Shown here in pieces: positions 35,871 to 45,398 of a stretch of DNA of 64,000 bases; position 1 is the stretch's first letter; every line of letters begins with the position of its first letter. This stretch comes from Flavihumibacter fluminis. Its GTDB lineage: Bacteria; Bacteroidota; Bacteroidia; Chitinophagales; Chitinophagaceae. The translations under genes and the position numbers were made by a program. The notes beneath the pieces were generated by a model. That model was not told the origin of the DNA. It did no database searches and saw only the letters and a program-made list of their open reading frames with translations. The stretch is from NCBI RefSeq assembly GCF_021491375.1, contig NZ_JAKEVY010000002.1:558001-622000 (forward strand), in the 5' to 3' direction.

Positions 35871-36742
35871 TATTCCCTAAAACTACTGGCCTGGTGCTGG
35901 TTGTTTTTTTACTTTCCTGTACCAAATCGGGTGAATCAGGTACTATTCAACCCTTGTTTAAAGAACCTGTAGGTGCGCTGTTGCCGGGGAATTTTCCCGG
36001 GGAAGTATCCGGTATAGCAGACAGTTATACTCAGCCTGGTTCTATCTGGATGATTCAGGACAGCCAAAATGGGAATGAGTTGCTCCGGGTAAATCATTCC
36101 GGTGAATTACAGGAAGCAGTTGCTCTGCCAGGTTCCGAAAACCGTGATTGGGAAGATCTTGCAATTGGCGCGGGACCCGATCCGGCACTAAAGTATTTAT
36201 ACATTGCTGAAACCGGCGACAATGCGAGCCAGTATTCGGAATATGCCATTTACCGGATCGAAGAGCCCGGAGCAGGAGTTACAACCGTACAGAATCTCGT
36301 TAAAATCCGGTTTGTGTATGGTGATGGAGCTTCACATAATACGGAAGCCATTTTGGTTGACCCTTCTTCAAAAGATATCCTATTGGTAACCAAAGAAAAG
36401 CCTGCAAAGGTTTTTGTACTGCGTTACCCCTATAAAACAAATGAACTGAATTCAGCTGTACTCGCTGGAGCAACCAAACTGGAAACAGTAACAGGCGCAG
36501 CTATTGGAGGAGACGGAAAGGAATTGTTATTGAGGACCTATACAGGAATCTTTTACTGGAAAAGAAACAATGGTGAATCTGTTGAAGCGGCGTTACAACG
36601 GGAAGCGGTTTCGATACCACCGGCACTTGAGCCTCAGGGAGAAGCCATTGCTTTCAAGACTGATTTGAAAGGGTTTTATACCTTAAGTGAAAACGCGGGA
36701 TTGCCGGTGACACTCCGACTCAATTATTATGCACGGAATTAA
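35861..36742 (+). CDS. Lipoprotein of unknown function, propeller-like
   Basis: A 293-aa protein with a lipoprotein signal: hydrophobic TTGLVLVVFLLSC with the lipidated Cys at residue 20. The body holds repeated beta-strand motifs (SGIADSYTQPGSIWMIQDS, RDWEDLAIG, LKYLYIAETGDNASQ, HNTEAILVD), suggesting a beta-propeller like those of NHL or SdiA-regulated proteins. No enzymatic motif is recognised. Its start codon lies inside a hairpin. The 3' end overlaps the convergent ytxJ gene by 23 bp. Confidence 0.7.
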   Translation: MLQLFPKTTGLVLVVFLLSCTKSGESGTIQPLFKEPVGALLPGNFPGEVSGIADSYTQPGSIWMIQDSQNGNELLRVNHSGELQEAVALPGSENRDWEDLAIGAGPDPALKYLYIAETGDNASQYSEYAIYRIEEPGAGVTTVQNLVKIRFVYGDGASHNTEAILVDPSSKDILLVTKEKPAKVFVLRYPYKTNELNSAVLAGATKLETVTGAAIGGDGKELLLRTYTGIFYWKRNNGESVEAALQREAVSIPPALEPQGEAIAFKTDLKGFYTLSENAGLPVTLRLNYYARN

Positions 36743-37064
36743 TTGCGGCTTCCAGTTCAGGCATGGAAATCCCCATATGACTCGCAGTATAAACAATAGA
36801 TTCATTCCGAATCAGGAGAATCTGAGGAGATTCATGTTCAACACCAAAGGTATCAGCTACAGCATTGGAAACTGGACGATATTGAATCAGATCCAGATAA
36901 TGAAAATCAATGCCTTCCGGTGGAGTTGATTTTTCCAGTCTGTTTTTTGCCATGGCACTAATCGAACAGCGTGTGCTGTGCTTAAAAATAACCTGGGGTT
37001 TATGGAGAGAAGCCTGCCGGATTATTTCAATTTGTTCCAGGCTGGAGAGCATATTCCAATTCAT
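36720..37064 (-). CDS. ytxJ: Bacillithiol system redox-active protein YtxJ (monothiol bacilliredoxin)
   Basis: A 114-aa thioredoxin-fold protein. The motif HSTRCSIS puts a single redox Cys at residue 33, in place of a CxxC, as in the YtxJ/BrxC bacilliredoxins that reduce protein-bacillithiol mixed disulfides. SPQILLIRNESIVYTASHMGIS is the thioredoxin-like C-terminal half with a Pro before the strand. Together with bshB1 at 62223 this indicates a bacillithiol-using organism. It overlaps the convergent lipoprotein gene at its 3' end and is followed, in the same direction upstream, by a small lipoprotein gene. Confidence 0.85.
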   Translation of the reverse strand: MNWNMLSSLEQIEIIRQASLHKPQVIFKHSTRCSISAMAKNRLEKSTPPEGIDFHYLDLIQYRPVSNAVADTFGVEHESPQILLIRNESIVYTASHMGISMPELEAAINSVHNN

Positions 37065-37076
37065 AGTAATAGCTAT

Positions 37077-37190
37077 TTAATAACCTATCATTCCGGAAGA
37101 CATCTTACAACCACCTCTTGAAGTTGTGCAAGAGCTGAAACCCACAGCAAGCAAACTTGCCAATCCAATAACTAGCAACAATTTTTTCAT
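37077..37190 (-). CDS. Small lipoprotein, 37 aa
   Basis: MKKLLLVIGLASLLAVGFSSC is a good lipoprotein signal with the lipidated Cys near residue 21; the mature peptide is only about 17 residues (CTTSRGGCKMSSGMIGY). The ending GGC-x-MSSGMIGY resembles a short conserved lipopeptide seen in related bacteria, as far as I recall. The gene ends 12 bp before ytxJ and is transcribed with it. In-frame upstream codons exist, but they give no sensible signal. Confidence 0.55.
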   Translation of the reverse strand: MKKLLLVIGLASLLAVGFSSCTTSRGGCKMSSGMIGY

Positions 37191-37308
37191 GATTTCCAGA
37201 TTTATGGATATACCCTTGCAAATTACATACCTAAGTCCAATCTGCCAGTGAAAAAGGGTAGATACATACAAATTATTAATAATTTATGGTATGGTTAACA
37301 GGAGCTGA

Positions 37309-37338
37309 TTGGGCAAACTGTCAATAAGTGTACATTTG
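37309..37338 (+). promoter_or_regulatory. Promoter of the exonuclease gene, possibly leaderless
   Basis: TTG at 37309-37311, a 19-bp spacer, TACATTTG at 37331-37338: an exact Bacteroidota promoter. The ATG at 37343 is 5 nt downstream, so transcription should start at or next to the start codon. Confidence 0.75.
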
Positions 37339-37342
37339 CGCC

Positions 37343-38113
37343 ATGCCATTACAATTACAGCGACCCATAGCATTTATTGACCTTGAGACAACCGGCACCA
37401 ACCTGGGGACCGATAGAATTGTGGAGATAGCGATCGTAAGGATCGGAAAGGACAACAGCAGAACAAATAAACGGAAATTAATTAACCCGGAAATGCCGAT
37501 CCCGGTGGGTGCTTCAGACATACATGGCATCACAGATGAAATGGTTAAAGACGCACCGACTTTTCGCCAGGTAGCCAATGAATTGAAGCAATTCATGGAG
37601 AACTGTGATCTGGCCGGATACAATTCCAATCGTTTTGATATTCCGCTGCTGGTGGAAGAGTTTTTACGCGCAGGTCTTGAGTTTGAAGTAGGTTCCCGCA
37701 GATTACTGGATGTTCAGAAGATCTTTCACCTGATGGAACAGCGTACGCTGAGTGCAGCATATAAATTCTATTGTAATAAGACATTGGATGGTGCGCACAG
37801 CGCAGAAGTGGATGCAACAGCAACATGGGAAGTGCTGGAAGCGCAACTGGTCCGGTATCCGCAATTGGGCGATTCAGTGGAATCCATCATTAAATTCATT
37901 GGGGAAGAACAAATCGTTGATTTCGCCCGTCGCTTCGTTATGGTAAATGGAGTGGAAGTATTCAATTTTGGTAAACATAAAGGCCGCCCTGTTGCTGATG
38001 TCTTAAAATCAGAGCCACAGTATTACGACTGGATGATGAAGGGCGATTTCCCGCTTCATACCAAACAGAAATTGACTGAAATTTTAAACAGGACCCTGCT
38101 GAAGAAGCCTTAA
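37343..38113 (+). CDS. DnaQ-like 3'-5' exonuclease with C-terminal DUF3820-like domain
   Basis: A 256-aa exonuclease of the DEDDh type. Exo I is D13 and E15 in FIDLETTGTN, Exo II includes NSNRFDIPLL, and Exo III is HSAEVDATATWEVL. The C-terminal 45 residues (FNFGKHKGRPVADVLKSEP) match the DUF3820-type domain often attached to such nucleases. It could proofread or degrade DNA or RNA ends. The start at 37343 (MPLQLQRP) fits the adjacent -7 element, whereas 37328 lies upstream of it. The glycosyltransferase gene follows after 23 bp. Confidence 0.88.
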   Translation: MPLQLQRPIAFIDLETTGTNLGTDRIVEIAIVRIGKDNSRTNKRKLINPEMPIPVGASDIHGITDEMVKDAPTFRQVANELKQFMENCDLAGYNSNRFDIPLLVEEFLRAGLEFEVGSRRLLDVQKIFHLMEQRTLSAAYKFYCNKTLDGAHSAEVDATATWEVLEAQLVRYPQLGDSVESIIKFIGEEQIVDFARRFVMVNGVEVFNFGKHKGRPVADVLKSEPQYYDWMMKGDFPLHTKQKLTEILNRTLLKKP

Positions 38114-38136
38114 TTCAATTAATTTCGCCTCCGTTT

Positions 38137-38898
38137 TTGGAAAAGATAGTCATCATACCTACGTACAACGAGAAGGAAAATATTTCTTCCATCCTGCAGG
38201 CTATATTCGGGCTGCAACAGGATTTTCACGTATTGGTAATAGATGATGGGTCGCCGGATGGTACTGCACAGATTGTACAGGGTTTACAGCAACAGTATCC
38301 AGGTCAGTTATTCCTGGAACAGCGTACCGGTAAACTTGGCTTGGGAACTGCCTATATACATGGCTTTAAATGGTCCCTGGCCAAAGGGTACAAGTATATA
38401 TTTGAGATGGATGCCGATTTCTCACACAATCCCAAAGACCTGCAGCGGCTTTACCTGGCCTGTTCAGAAGGAGGGGCCGACCTTGCGATAGGGTCCAGGT
38501 GGGTAAAAGGCGGTGGCACTGTAAACTGGCCCTGGGATCGGATCTTTTTATCAAAAGGAGGAAGCTGGTATACCCGCATTATAACCTGGATGCCTGTAAA
38601 AGACACTACCGCAGGATTTGTCTGTTACAAACGGGAAGTACTGGAAGCAATCAATCTGGATGAGATTCGCTTTCTCGGTTATGCATTTCAGATAGAAATG
38701 AAATTTGCCGCCTGGAAACTAGGATTTAAGATAAAAGAGGTTCCCATCATCTTTGAGGACAGGCAGTATGGTGTATCCAAAATGCACAAAGGCATAGTAA
38801 AGGAAGGTGTTCTCGGGGTGCTGAAACTTCGCTGGGAGAGTCTGTTTAAAGACTATCATAACCGGATGAAAAATAATGAAGAAGAAGCTGCCGCATGA
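38137..38898 (+). CDS. Polyprenol monophosphomannose synthase-like glycosyltransferase (GT2)
   Basis: A 253-aa cytoplasmic transferase of the Dpm1 type. It begins IVIIPTYNEKENI, with a VLVIDDGSPDGTA metal/nucleotide segment and the DxD motif in EMDADFSHNPK. The lack of C-terminal membrane segments fits single-domain dolichyl-phosphate mannose synthases, which charge a lipid carrier with mannose (or another sugar) from a nucleotide donor. The start codon is TTG 38137 with no ATG near; TAATTTCG at 38120-38127 is a near-consensus -7 element. The next gene overlaps it by 4 bp (ATGA). Confidence 0.85.
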   Translation: MEKIVIIPTYNEKENISSILQAIFGLQQDFHVLVIDDGSPDGTAQIVQGLQQQYPGQLFLEQRTGKLGLGTAYIHGFKWSLAKGYKYIFEMDADFSHNPKDLQRLYLACSEGGADLAIGSRWVKGGGTVNWPWDRIFLSKGGSWYTRIITWMPVKDTTAGFVCYKREVLEAINLDEIRFLGYAFQIEMKFAAWKLGFKIKEVPIIFEDRQYGVSKMHKGIVKEGVLGVLKLRWESLFKDYHNRMKNNEEEAAA

Positions 38899-39764
38899 AA
38901 ACAGCTTTTATTCGGTTGCATATCGCCGTTATACTAGCAGGTTTTACAGGTGTCCTGGGCAGATTGATTACACTCAATGAGGCACTGATCGTATTTTACA
39001 GGCTGCTATTAAGTGCGCTCGCACTCTGGCTCATTGCAGTATTCCGGAAGACCATCAAAAAAATTCCATTATCGCAACTGGCTGCCATCTTCGGAGTTGG
39101 TTTCATTGCCGCCATACATTGGGTAACATTTTATGGAGCGATAAAATATTCCAATGTATCAGTTACGCTGGTCTGTTTTTCCGCTATCGGATTTTTTACC
39201 GCACTTATAGAACCTTTATTGCTGAGGAAAAAACCGGTCTGGCAGGAGCTGGCACTGGGCTTATTGGTGATTCTTGGCATATTCATCATTTTTCAATTTG
39301 ATACCCGTTACCAAACCGGTATTATTATCGGGGTGATATCGGCCTTTCTGGGGGCCATCTTTCCTGTGTTGAACAGAATCCTGCTGAAGAAGGTTACGGT
39401 TGAAACTTTGGTAACCTATGAGCTCACAGGAGGGTTTCTTACATTGAGTTGTTTAATGCCTGTTTATTTTTATTTTTTTCCGACAACGGTGCTTACCCCA
39501 AGTTGGACGGATTGGGGTTGGTTGCTCGTGTTATCACTGATTTGTACGGTATGGGCATTTTATTTATCCTCTTATGCCCTTAAATATATTTCTGCTTTTA
39601 CTGTAAATCTTACCTATAACCTGGAGCCGGTTTACGGCATATTGCTGGCTTTTTTTCTATTCCAGGAAAATGCAGTACTTGGGTTACATTTCTATATTGG
39701 GCTGCTTATTATTGTATCAGCCGTTTTACTGCAGTTGTTTCGCGTCTGGAAAGCACATCGATAA
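38895..39764 (+). CDS. EamA-family transporter
   Basis: A 289-aa membrane protein with about ten hydrophobic segments in two EamA halves (drug/metabolite transporter superfamily). The first half contains FYRLLLSALALWLIAV and IHWVTFYGAIKYSNVS, the second TYNLEPVYGILLAFFLFQEN, all typical. The substrate is unknown; relatives export amino acids or metabolites. The start codon overlaps the end of the glycosyltransferase gene by 4 bp, so they are translationally coupled. Confidence 0.85.
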   Translation: MKTAFIRLHIAVILAGFTGVLGRLITLNEALIVFYRLLLSALALWLIAVFRKTIKKIPLSQLAAIFGVGFIAAIHWVTFYGAIKYSNVSVTLVCFSAIGFFTALIEPLLLRKKPVWQELALGLLVILGIFIIFQFDTRYQTGIIIGVISAFLGAIFPVLNRILLKKVTVETLVTYELTGGFLTLSCLMPVYFYFFPTTVLTPSWTDWGWLLVLSLICTVWAFYLSSYALKYISAFTVNLTYNLEPVYGILLAFFLFQENAVLGLHFYIGLLIIVSAVLLQLFRVWKAHR

Positions 39765-39802
39765 ACCGGATTGCTTAATTTTAGCTACTAAACAGTACAC
39801 AC

Positions 39803-42742
39803 ATGCGGAATTTTTGTTGGGCTCTGTTCCTTCTGATTAGCTATCTGCCTGCCAGTTCCCAAAAAAAGCCATTGAATCATAGTGTTTATGATCAATGGCA
39901 GAATATTGGTGAACGAATCCTGAGCAGTGATGGCAAATGGCTCGCTTATACGGTAGTAGTTCAGGAAGGCGATGGGCATTTATCTATCAAGTCAACCAGT
40001 GGAGATAAATCCTGGCAATTTCCACGTTGTTACCAGGCGATGTTTAGCTATGATAGTCGCTTTTTGGTTGCGCGTATCAAGCCTTTTTTTAAGGACACCC
40101 GTCAGGCAAGAATTCTTAAGAAAGGGCCAAATGATATGCCTAAGGATTCCCTGTTAATCCTTGATCTGGAGAAAGGTACCGAGCAACGGATTGCAGAAGT
40201 AAAATCTTACCAGATGCCGCCAAAAGGCGGCCACTTCCTTGCTTACAATAAATGGAAAACTAGCCCCGTATCTCCCCGGCCAGTTGTTACGGATTCACTT
40301 ACCCGGTTGCAGCGTATGTTGCAGATGGCAGACAGCCTGAACCGTGTCTCTGATAGTTTGCGTAATAAAGTAAATGAAGCACGGATTAAAGGCATGGCAG
40401 CTATCCAGCCAGCCAAACCGCAGGCTACTGGCAAAAAGCCCGAGTCTGTTGAAGAAGGAACAGAATTGATTGTTCGCGATCTGAGTACAGGTAAAGAATG
40501 GATTCATAAGCTGGTATTGGAATATAAGTTTGCAGAATTTGGACAGGGATTGGTAATTGAACAGAGCAGAAAGAATAATGACAGCTTAAGTGAAGCCCGT
40601 CTGTTGTGGCAGGATTTTACCAATAACCGGATTGATACCATCTTGTCCGGTTTCCAGGAAGCAAAATCATTTGCCATTTCAGAAGCAGGTAATCGACTTG
40701 CTTTTGTAATTCAAAAAGATAGCAGTGCAAAAGCGCTGAAAAAATATTACCAGTTGTATTATTTTGAAACGGGTCAGGGTAAAGCAAAAGAGCTGCTCAA
40801 CAGATCTTCACCGGGGATGAGTAAGCAACTGGTCATCAGTCCGGATTTCTCGAATTATTTCAGCCAGAATGGTAAGCGACTTTTCTTTGGACTCGCTCCT
40901 GATCGTCCGGTTAAGGATACCAGCCTGGTTGAATTTGAAACGGCTAAACTGGATGTCTGGAATTATAAAGATGATTATCTGCAACCACAGCAATTGGTCA
41001 ATCTATCCAATGAGCTGAGAAAAAGCTGGCTGGCTGTATGGGATCAGGAAACAGGAAGCTGGTTGCAGCTGGCTGATGATAGTTGCGAAACTGTGATGCC
41101 GGGTGATGAGGGAAATGCAACCCATGCATTGGGAATGAGCAACCTGGGTTACCGGGTTGAACAACAATGGAAACAGGATGGTGCGGTTCGTTTATACCTG
41201 GTGGATATAAAAACCGGGAAACGCAAGCTGATTACAGAGCGGGCTAACCGCGGAACTGTACGTTTGTCGCCCGGTGGAAATTTTGTGCTTTGGTATGATC
41301 CGATACAGAAGCACTGGATCAGCTATTCAAATCAGTCTGGCCTAAAATCGGTTATTACAAAATCAATTACAGTTCCCCTCTATGATGAAGAGCATGATAC
41401 ACCTTCAGATGCGCCGCCGCATGGATTGATGGGATGGAAGGAAAAGGATGAGAAAGTGTACATCTACGATAAATATGATATTTGGGTAGTGGATCCGAAT
41501 GGAAAGGAAACAGCTAAATTACTGACCCAGGGATGGGGCAGAAAAAATAAAATCAGCATTCGGAATGAAGTGCTGGATCGCGAAGAGCGCTTTCTGAAAG
41601 ATGGTCAGTCTTTGTTGTTTCAATTGTTTGACAATGTTTCAAAAGGATACGGATGGAAAACCTATACAATGGGTGCTGCATTTATAGCAGGTAATCCGGC
41701 TACTTTAATCCATCCATCAGTAGTGGATGGTGCGATCAAAGCGAAGAAAAGTAATGAACTGCTGTTTGTAAAAGAAATGCCGTCTGCCAGGGATCTCTGG
41801 TTGACGAGCTTAAACGAAGCCGAAAACGCAACAGCCCATCGAAAAGTCAGTGAACTCAATCCACAGCAGCAGCAATACAATTGGTTTACGGTGGAACTTC
41901 ATAAATGGAAAATGCTGGATGGAAAAATGAGTGAAGGGCTACTCTACAAACCAGAGAATTTTGATGCCTCAAAAAAATATCCGGTGATCTTTTATTTCTA
42001 TGAAAAGAATGCGGACAGGAGGTATAATTATATAGAACCTATGCCAGTTAGGGCTTCTGTTAATATCGCCTATTACACCAGCAATGGTTACCTGGTTTTT
42101 GATCCCAATATTTATTATAAAACCGGTCAGCCTGGTGAAGATGCATATAATTCGGTTGTATCGGCTGCACGGTATTTGTCGAAGTTCAAATTTGTGGATT
42201 CCACAAAAATGGGATTACAGGGACATAGCTGGGGAGGTTACCAAATTGCTTACCTGATTACCCGAACCAATATGTTTGCAGCAGCAGAAGCAGGTGCACC
42301 GGTTAGTAATATGACCAGTGCGTATGGAGGCATTCGCTGGGGAACAGGCATTAGTCGCCAATTCCAGTATGAAAAGACCCAAAGCAGGCTAGGTGCCACG
42401 CTTTGGGAGAAACCTGAACTATACATTAAGAACAGTCCGCTTTTCCGTGCTGACAAAGTTAAAACGCCCTTGCTGATGTTGCACAACGATAAGGACGATG
42501 CCGTACCCTGGTACCAGGGCATTGAATATTTTACGGCATTACGCAGGTTAGGCAAACCGGTGTGGATGATTAATTACAATGATGAATTACACGGAATCAA
42601 TGAACGTAGAAATAGAAAGGACTGGACCATCCGTATGGCTCAATTCTTCGATCATTATCTGAAAGGTGCACCTGCACCGGTATGGATGAAAGAAGGAGTG
42701 CCGGCAACACTGAAAGGAATCAACTGGGGCCTCGACTACTAA
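39803..42742 (+). CDS. S9-family prolyl oligopeptidase-like serine peptidase
   Basis: A 979-aa exported peptidase with a signal peptide (hydrophobic AWALFLLISYLPASS region) and a long propeller. The C-terminal alpha/beta hydrolase carries S809 in GHSWGGYQ, D898 in NDKDDAVPW and H930 in DELHGIN, a complete triad. It is larger than classical prolyl oligopeptidases (about 700 aa) because of a long region at residues 150-300 (with RVSDSLRNKVNEAR) not typical of DPP IV. The DPP IV Glu pair is not evident, so endopeptidase or acyl-aminoacyl-type activity is more likely. The stop codon overlaps the convergent gene by 4 bp. Confidence 0.85.
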   Translation: MRNFCWALFLLISYLPASSQKKPLNHSVYDQWQNIGERILSSDGKWLAYTVVVQEGDGHLSIKSTSGDKSWQFPRCYQAMFSYDSRFLVARIKPFFKDTRQARILKKGPNDMPKDSLLILDLEKGTEQRIAEVKSYQMPPKGGHFLAYNKWKTSPVSPRPVVTDSLTRLQRMLQMADSLNRVSDSLRNKVNEARIKGMAAIQPAKPQATGKKPESVEEGTELIVRDLSTGKEWIHKLVLEYKFAEFGQGLVIEQSRKNNDSLSEARLLWQDFTNNRIDTILSGFQEAKSFAISEAGNRLAFVIQKDSSAKALKKYYQLYYFETGQGKAKELLNRSSPGMSKQLVISPDFSNYFSQNGKRLFFGLAPDRPVKDTSLVEFETAKLDVWNYKDDYLQPQQLVNLSNELRKSWLAVWDQETGSWLQLADDSCETVMPGDEGNATHALGMSNLGYRVEQQWKQDGAVRLYLVDIKTGKRKLITERANRGTVRLSPGGNFVLWYDPIQKHWISYSNQSGLKSVITKSITVPLYDEEHDTPSDAPPHGLMGWKEKDEKVYIYDKYDIWVVDPNGKETAKLLTQGWGRKNKISIRNEVLDREERFLKDGQSLLFQLFDNVSKGYGWKTYTMGAAFIAGNPATLIHPSVVDGAIKAKKSNELLFVKEMPSARDLWLTSLNEAENATAHRKVSELNPQQQQYNWFTVELHKWKMLDGKMSEGLLYKPENFDASKKYPVIFYFYEKNADRRYNYIEPMPVRASVNIAYYTSNGYLVFDPNIYYKTGQPGEDAYNSVVSAARYLSKFKFVDSTKMGLQGHSWGGYQIAYLITRTNMFAAAEAGAPVSNMTSAYGGIRWGTGISRQFQYEKTQSRLGATLWEKPELYIKNSPLFRADKVKTPLLMLHNDKDDAVPWYQGIEYFTALRRLGKPVWMINYNDELHGINERRNRKDWTIRMAQFFDHYLKGAPAPVWMKEGVPATLKGINWGLDY

Positions 42743-43446
42743 GAGATATATCGCACAAGGCAGCGCTTAGCTATAGGTAAAAGCGTTTCCTCTACAGGAA
42801 AAGAAAGATCTGAACAGATGGTGTACACCGCCGGATTGGGAAGTTCTTTCTTTTCTTTTATCAGTAATCCTTTCATTTGCTCAAACGTATTACTGATACT
42901 GCGATGCCATTCCGCTACAAAATTTGTTTTGATGGCCCGATACTGTTCGTCGTGTTTTTCGAATATACTTAACCGGTAGTAATAGATTAGCGTTTCTTTT
43001 CTATTGGTAGTACTTAGGAAAAAATAACCTTCTTTGTTTTCCAGTGGAATGATCCCTACCGGTTCAATCTGAATGTTGTCTTCTACAAATTCGAAGATTT
43101 CTGTACCACTTCGAATCGTGTCTTTCATCTTGCCGGTTGAATAGTGAATGATGTTTTCAAGTTCTTCCATCATTTCATCGTCTTCAATCATCTGTTCATA
43201 GAGTAATTGCAATTTTTCAAGCTGGATGCCTGTGAGGCGTTTGGGAAACTGTTCCTGCAGAAATTTTTTATTCTCCCTGAACTGAACAAGGTTGTTATAA
43301 TGAAAGATGATATCTGCCAATTGGGGATAGAGCCGGTTTTCATTGAAGTGCTGGTTAACTTCCTGCAGATAAGCAAGCAGGGTATATTTTTTCAGTTCGA
43401 AATCAATATATCCTTCGGCAAACCAGGTTTGGGATAATGTTTTCAT
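42739..43446 (-). CDS. Hypothetical protein, 235 aa
   Basis: A soluble, acidic, mostly helical protein without signal peptide. Visible features are FAEGYIDFELKKYTLLAYLQ near the start, a Glu/Met-rich helix (QMIEDDEMMEELENIIHYS), and SNTFEQMKGLLIKEKKELPN before the end. I do not recognise a family. It overlaps the convergent peptidase gene by 4 bp and is divergent from the histidine phosphatase gene, sharing a 50-bp intergenic region without an exact -7 element. Confidence 0.6.
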   Translation of the reverse strand: MKTLSQTWFAEGYIDFELKKYTLLAYLQEVNQHFNENRLYPQLADIIFHYNNLVQFRENKKFLQEQFPKRLTGIQLEKLQLLYEQMIEDDEMMEELENIIHYSTGKMKDTIRSGTEIFEFVEDNIQIEPVGIIPLENKEGYFFLSTTNRKETLIYYYRLSIFEKHDEQYRAIKTNFVAEWHRSISNTFEQMKGLLIKEKKELPNPAVYTICSDLSFPVEETLLPIAKRCLVRYIS

Positions 43447-43496
43447 GGTGAACTTATTTTCCTTAATTTACTGAAATTGCTGTTAAAACAACGTTT

Positions 43497-44006
43497 ATGA
43501 AATCAGTCCTGCCATTGCTGCTCCTTACTTTTTTACTAACGGGATGTTATCAGAAATATTATATCGTACGGCATGCGGAGAAGGCGCAGGAAAGTAGTGG
43601 CACTACCATGCAAACGGCTGGTAATCCACCCTTATCAGATGCAGGACAACAGCGTGCAAAGGATTTGGCTGAACGATTAAAAGGAGAGAAGATTGGCGCG
43701 ATCTATTCAACCAACACAACAAGAACCAGGGAAACGGCAACCCCCTCTGCCGCACAGGCAGGACTGACTATTCAAACATATGGCAGAATAGACTCCAGCC
43801 TGATCAATCAGTTTAAAGCATTGAAATCAAACACGCTGATCGTTGGTCACAGCAATACGGTAGATGATCTGGTCAATGGATTAACCGGAGAGCAATTGTT
43901 GAACGACCTGCCGGATGCGGCGTATGATAATCTGTATATCATCACCAAAAAAGGAAAAAGGCTGACACTTGTTCAATCCAAGTATGGTCAGCCCTCTCCG
44001 CAGTGA
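43497..44006 (+). CDS. Histidine phosphatase superfamily lipoprotein
   Basis: A 169-aa protein with a lipoprotein signal (VLPLLLLTFLLTGC, Cys at residue 17). The catalytic core begins YIVRHAEKAQ, the RHG/RHA motif with the phosphorylated His near residue 25; TRTRETATPSAAQ and VGHSNTVDD carry the other Arg and His. The length equals that of short SixA/PhoE-like phosphatases. Being anchored in the envelope, it probably dephosphorylates a periplasmic substrate, which is unknown. It converges with the E2 gene. Confidence 0.8.
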   Translation: MKSVLPLLLLTFLLTGCYQKYYIVRHAEKAQESSGTTMQTAGNPPLSDAGQQRAKDLAERLKGEKIGAIYSTNTTRTRETATPSAAQAGLTIQTYGRIDSSLINQFKALKSNTLIVGHSNTVDDLVNGLTGEQLLNDLPDAAYDNLYIITKKGKRLTLVQSKYGQPSPQ

Positions 44007-44021
44007 TCTCTATGTGTGTGC

Positions 44022-45377
44022 TTAGATTTCCCTATGCGAATCGAAATGTTCCAGTTCTCTGGCAACAGCGCTTAAGAAGGTAGCTCCCAGGCTGCCATCA
44101 ATGATGCGATGATCGTAACTCATGCTGAGGTACATCATGTGCCGGATCGCGATGGAATCGCCCTGTTCGGTTTCTATAACTACCGGACGTTTTTTAATTG
44201 CTCCAACGGCCAGGATTGCTACCTGCGGTTGCGGAATGATCGGTGTACCCATCAGGCTTCCGAATGTGCCCACATTGGTAAGTGTAAAGGTTCCGCCCTG
44301 TGTATCTTCCGGTCTGAGTTTGTTGTTACGCGCTGCATCTGCCAGTGTGTTCACCTGTTTGGTGAGTCCCACCAGGTTGAGCTGGTCGGCATTTTTAATC
44401 ACTGGTACAATGAGGTTACCCGAGGGAAGGGCAGTAGCCATCCCAATATTGATATCTTTTTTTACGATGATCCGATCACCTTCCACACTACTGTTGATCA
44501 GCGGATATTTTTTTATGCAACGAACAATGGCTTCAATGAAAAGTGGTGTGAACGTGATCTTGGTACCTTCCTGTTTAATGAATTGCGACTTCACTTTATC
44601 GCGCCATAAAACAAGGTTAGTCACATCTGCTTCAGTAAAGCTGGTAACATGCGGACTTATCTGCTTGCTCTTCACCATGTGATCGGCAATCAGTTTGCGC
44701 ATGCGATCCATTTCTATGATCTCTACATTATTGCCATAAGAACCGGAGGTTCTTTCAATCAACTGGCTTGAAGCCGGAGCAGGTTCTGTAGGTTTTGTAG
44801 CAACAGGTTGTTGTACTGGTGTAGCAACAGGTTGTGGTGTTCCTGATTTTTTATTCTGAACAAACTGAAGAATATCTTTTTTTGTTACACGTCCTTCATT
44901 ACCGGTACCAGGAATCTGTTCCAGTTCGCTCATGGAAACTCCTTCACTTGCTGCAATATTTAATACAAGCGGCGAGTAAAAACGATTACCATTGCCAGTT
45001 ATGGTATGTTCCGGATGGGTGGCCACAACTGGTTCAACAACCGAAGCAGGTGGTGCAACTTGAACAGCTACTGCTTCCGGTGCTTTCTCTTCTATGGGAG
45101 CAGCAATAGCCGGAGCCGACGTTTCAGCTGCCGCACCATTGGTACGGATGCGGGCAATAACAGAACCAATGGGAACTACATCATTGGGTTGATACAATAC
45201 CTCTTCAATCACTCCGTCCGCCGTACTGGGAACTTCACTGTCTACTTTATCGGTTGCGATTTCCAGTACGGTTTCATCCTGCTTCACCGTATCCCCAGGG
45301 TTCTTCAGCCATTTCAGCACGGTGGCTTCCATGATACTTTCTCCCATTTTAGGCATTACCAGGTCAACTAGAGCCAT
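44022..45377 (-). CDS. 2-oxo acid dehydrogenase E2 (dihydrolipoyl acyltransferase)
   Basis: About 451 aa from ATG 45377 (MALVDLVMPKMGES). Residues 1-80 are a lipoyl domain with lipoylated K44 in EIATDKVDSE. An Ala/Pro-rich linker follows, then a peripheral subunit-binding domain (YSPLVLNIAASEGVSMSEL), and a catalytic domain with the active-site motif SYDHRIIDG near the C-terminus. The lipoyl motif and start resemble branched-chain (BkdB) or 2-oxoglutarate E2. No E1 gene is in the window; lpd at 59014 could supply E3. A -7 element TACCTTTG is 22 bp upstream of the start, inside which the alternative ATG 45383 does not lie. Confidence 0.9.
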   Translation of the reverse strand: MALVDLVMPKMGESIMEATVLKWLKNPGDTVKQDETVLEIATDKVDSEVPSTADGVIEEVLYQPNDVVPIGSVIARIRTNGAAAETSAPAIAAPIEEKAPEAVAVQVAPPASVVEPVVATHPEHTITGNGNRFYSPLVLNIAASEGVSMSELEQIPGTGNEGRVTKKDILQFVQNKKSGTPQPVATPVQQPVATKPTEPAPASSQLIERTSGSYGNNVEIIEMDRMRKLIADHMVKSKQISPHVTSFTEADVTNLVLWRDKVKSQFIKQEGTKITFTPLFIEAIVRCIKKYPLINSSVEGDRIIVKKDINIGMATALPSGNLIVPVIKNADQLNLVGLTKQVNTLADAARNNKLRPEDTQGGTFTLTNVGTFGSLMGTPIIPQPQVAILAVGAIKKRPVVIETEQGDSIAIRHMMYLSMSYDHRIIDGSLGATFLSAVARELEHFDSHREI

Positions 45378-45398
45378 AAGCATTCATCATTTGTGCGC

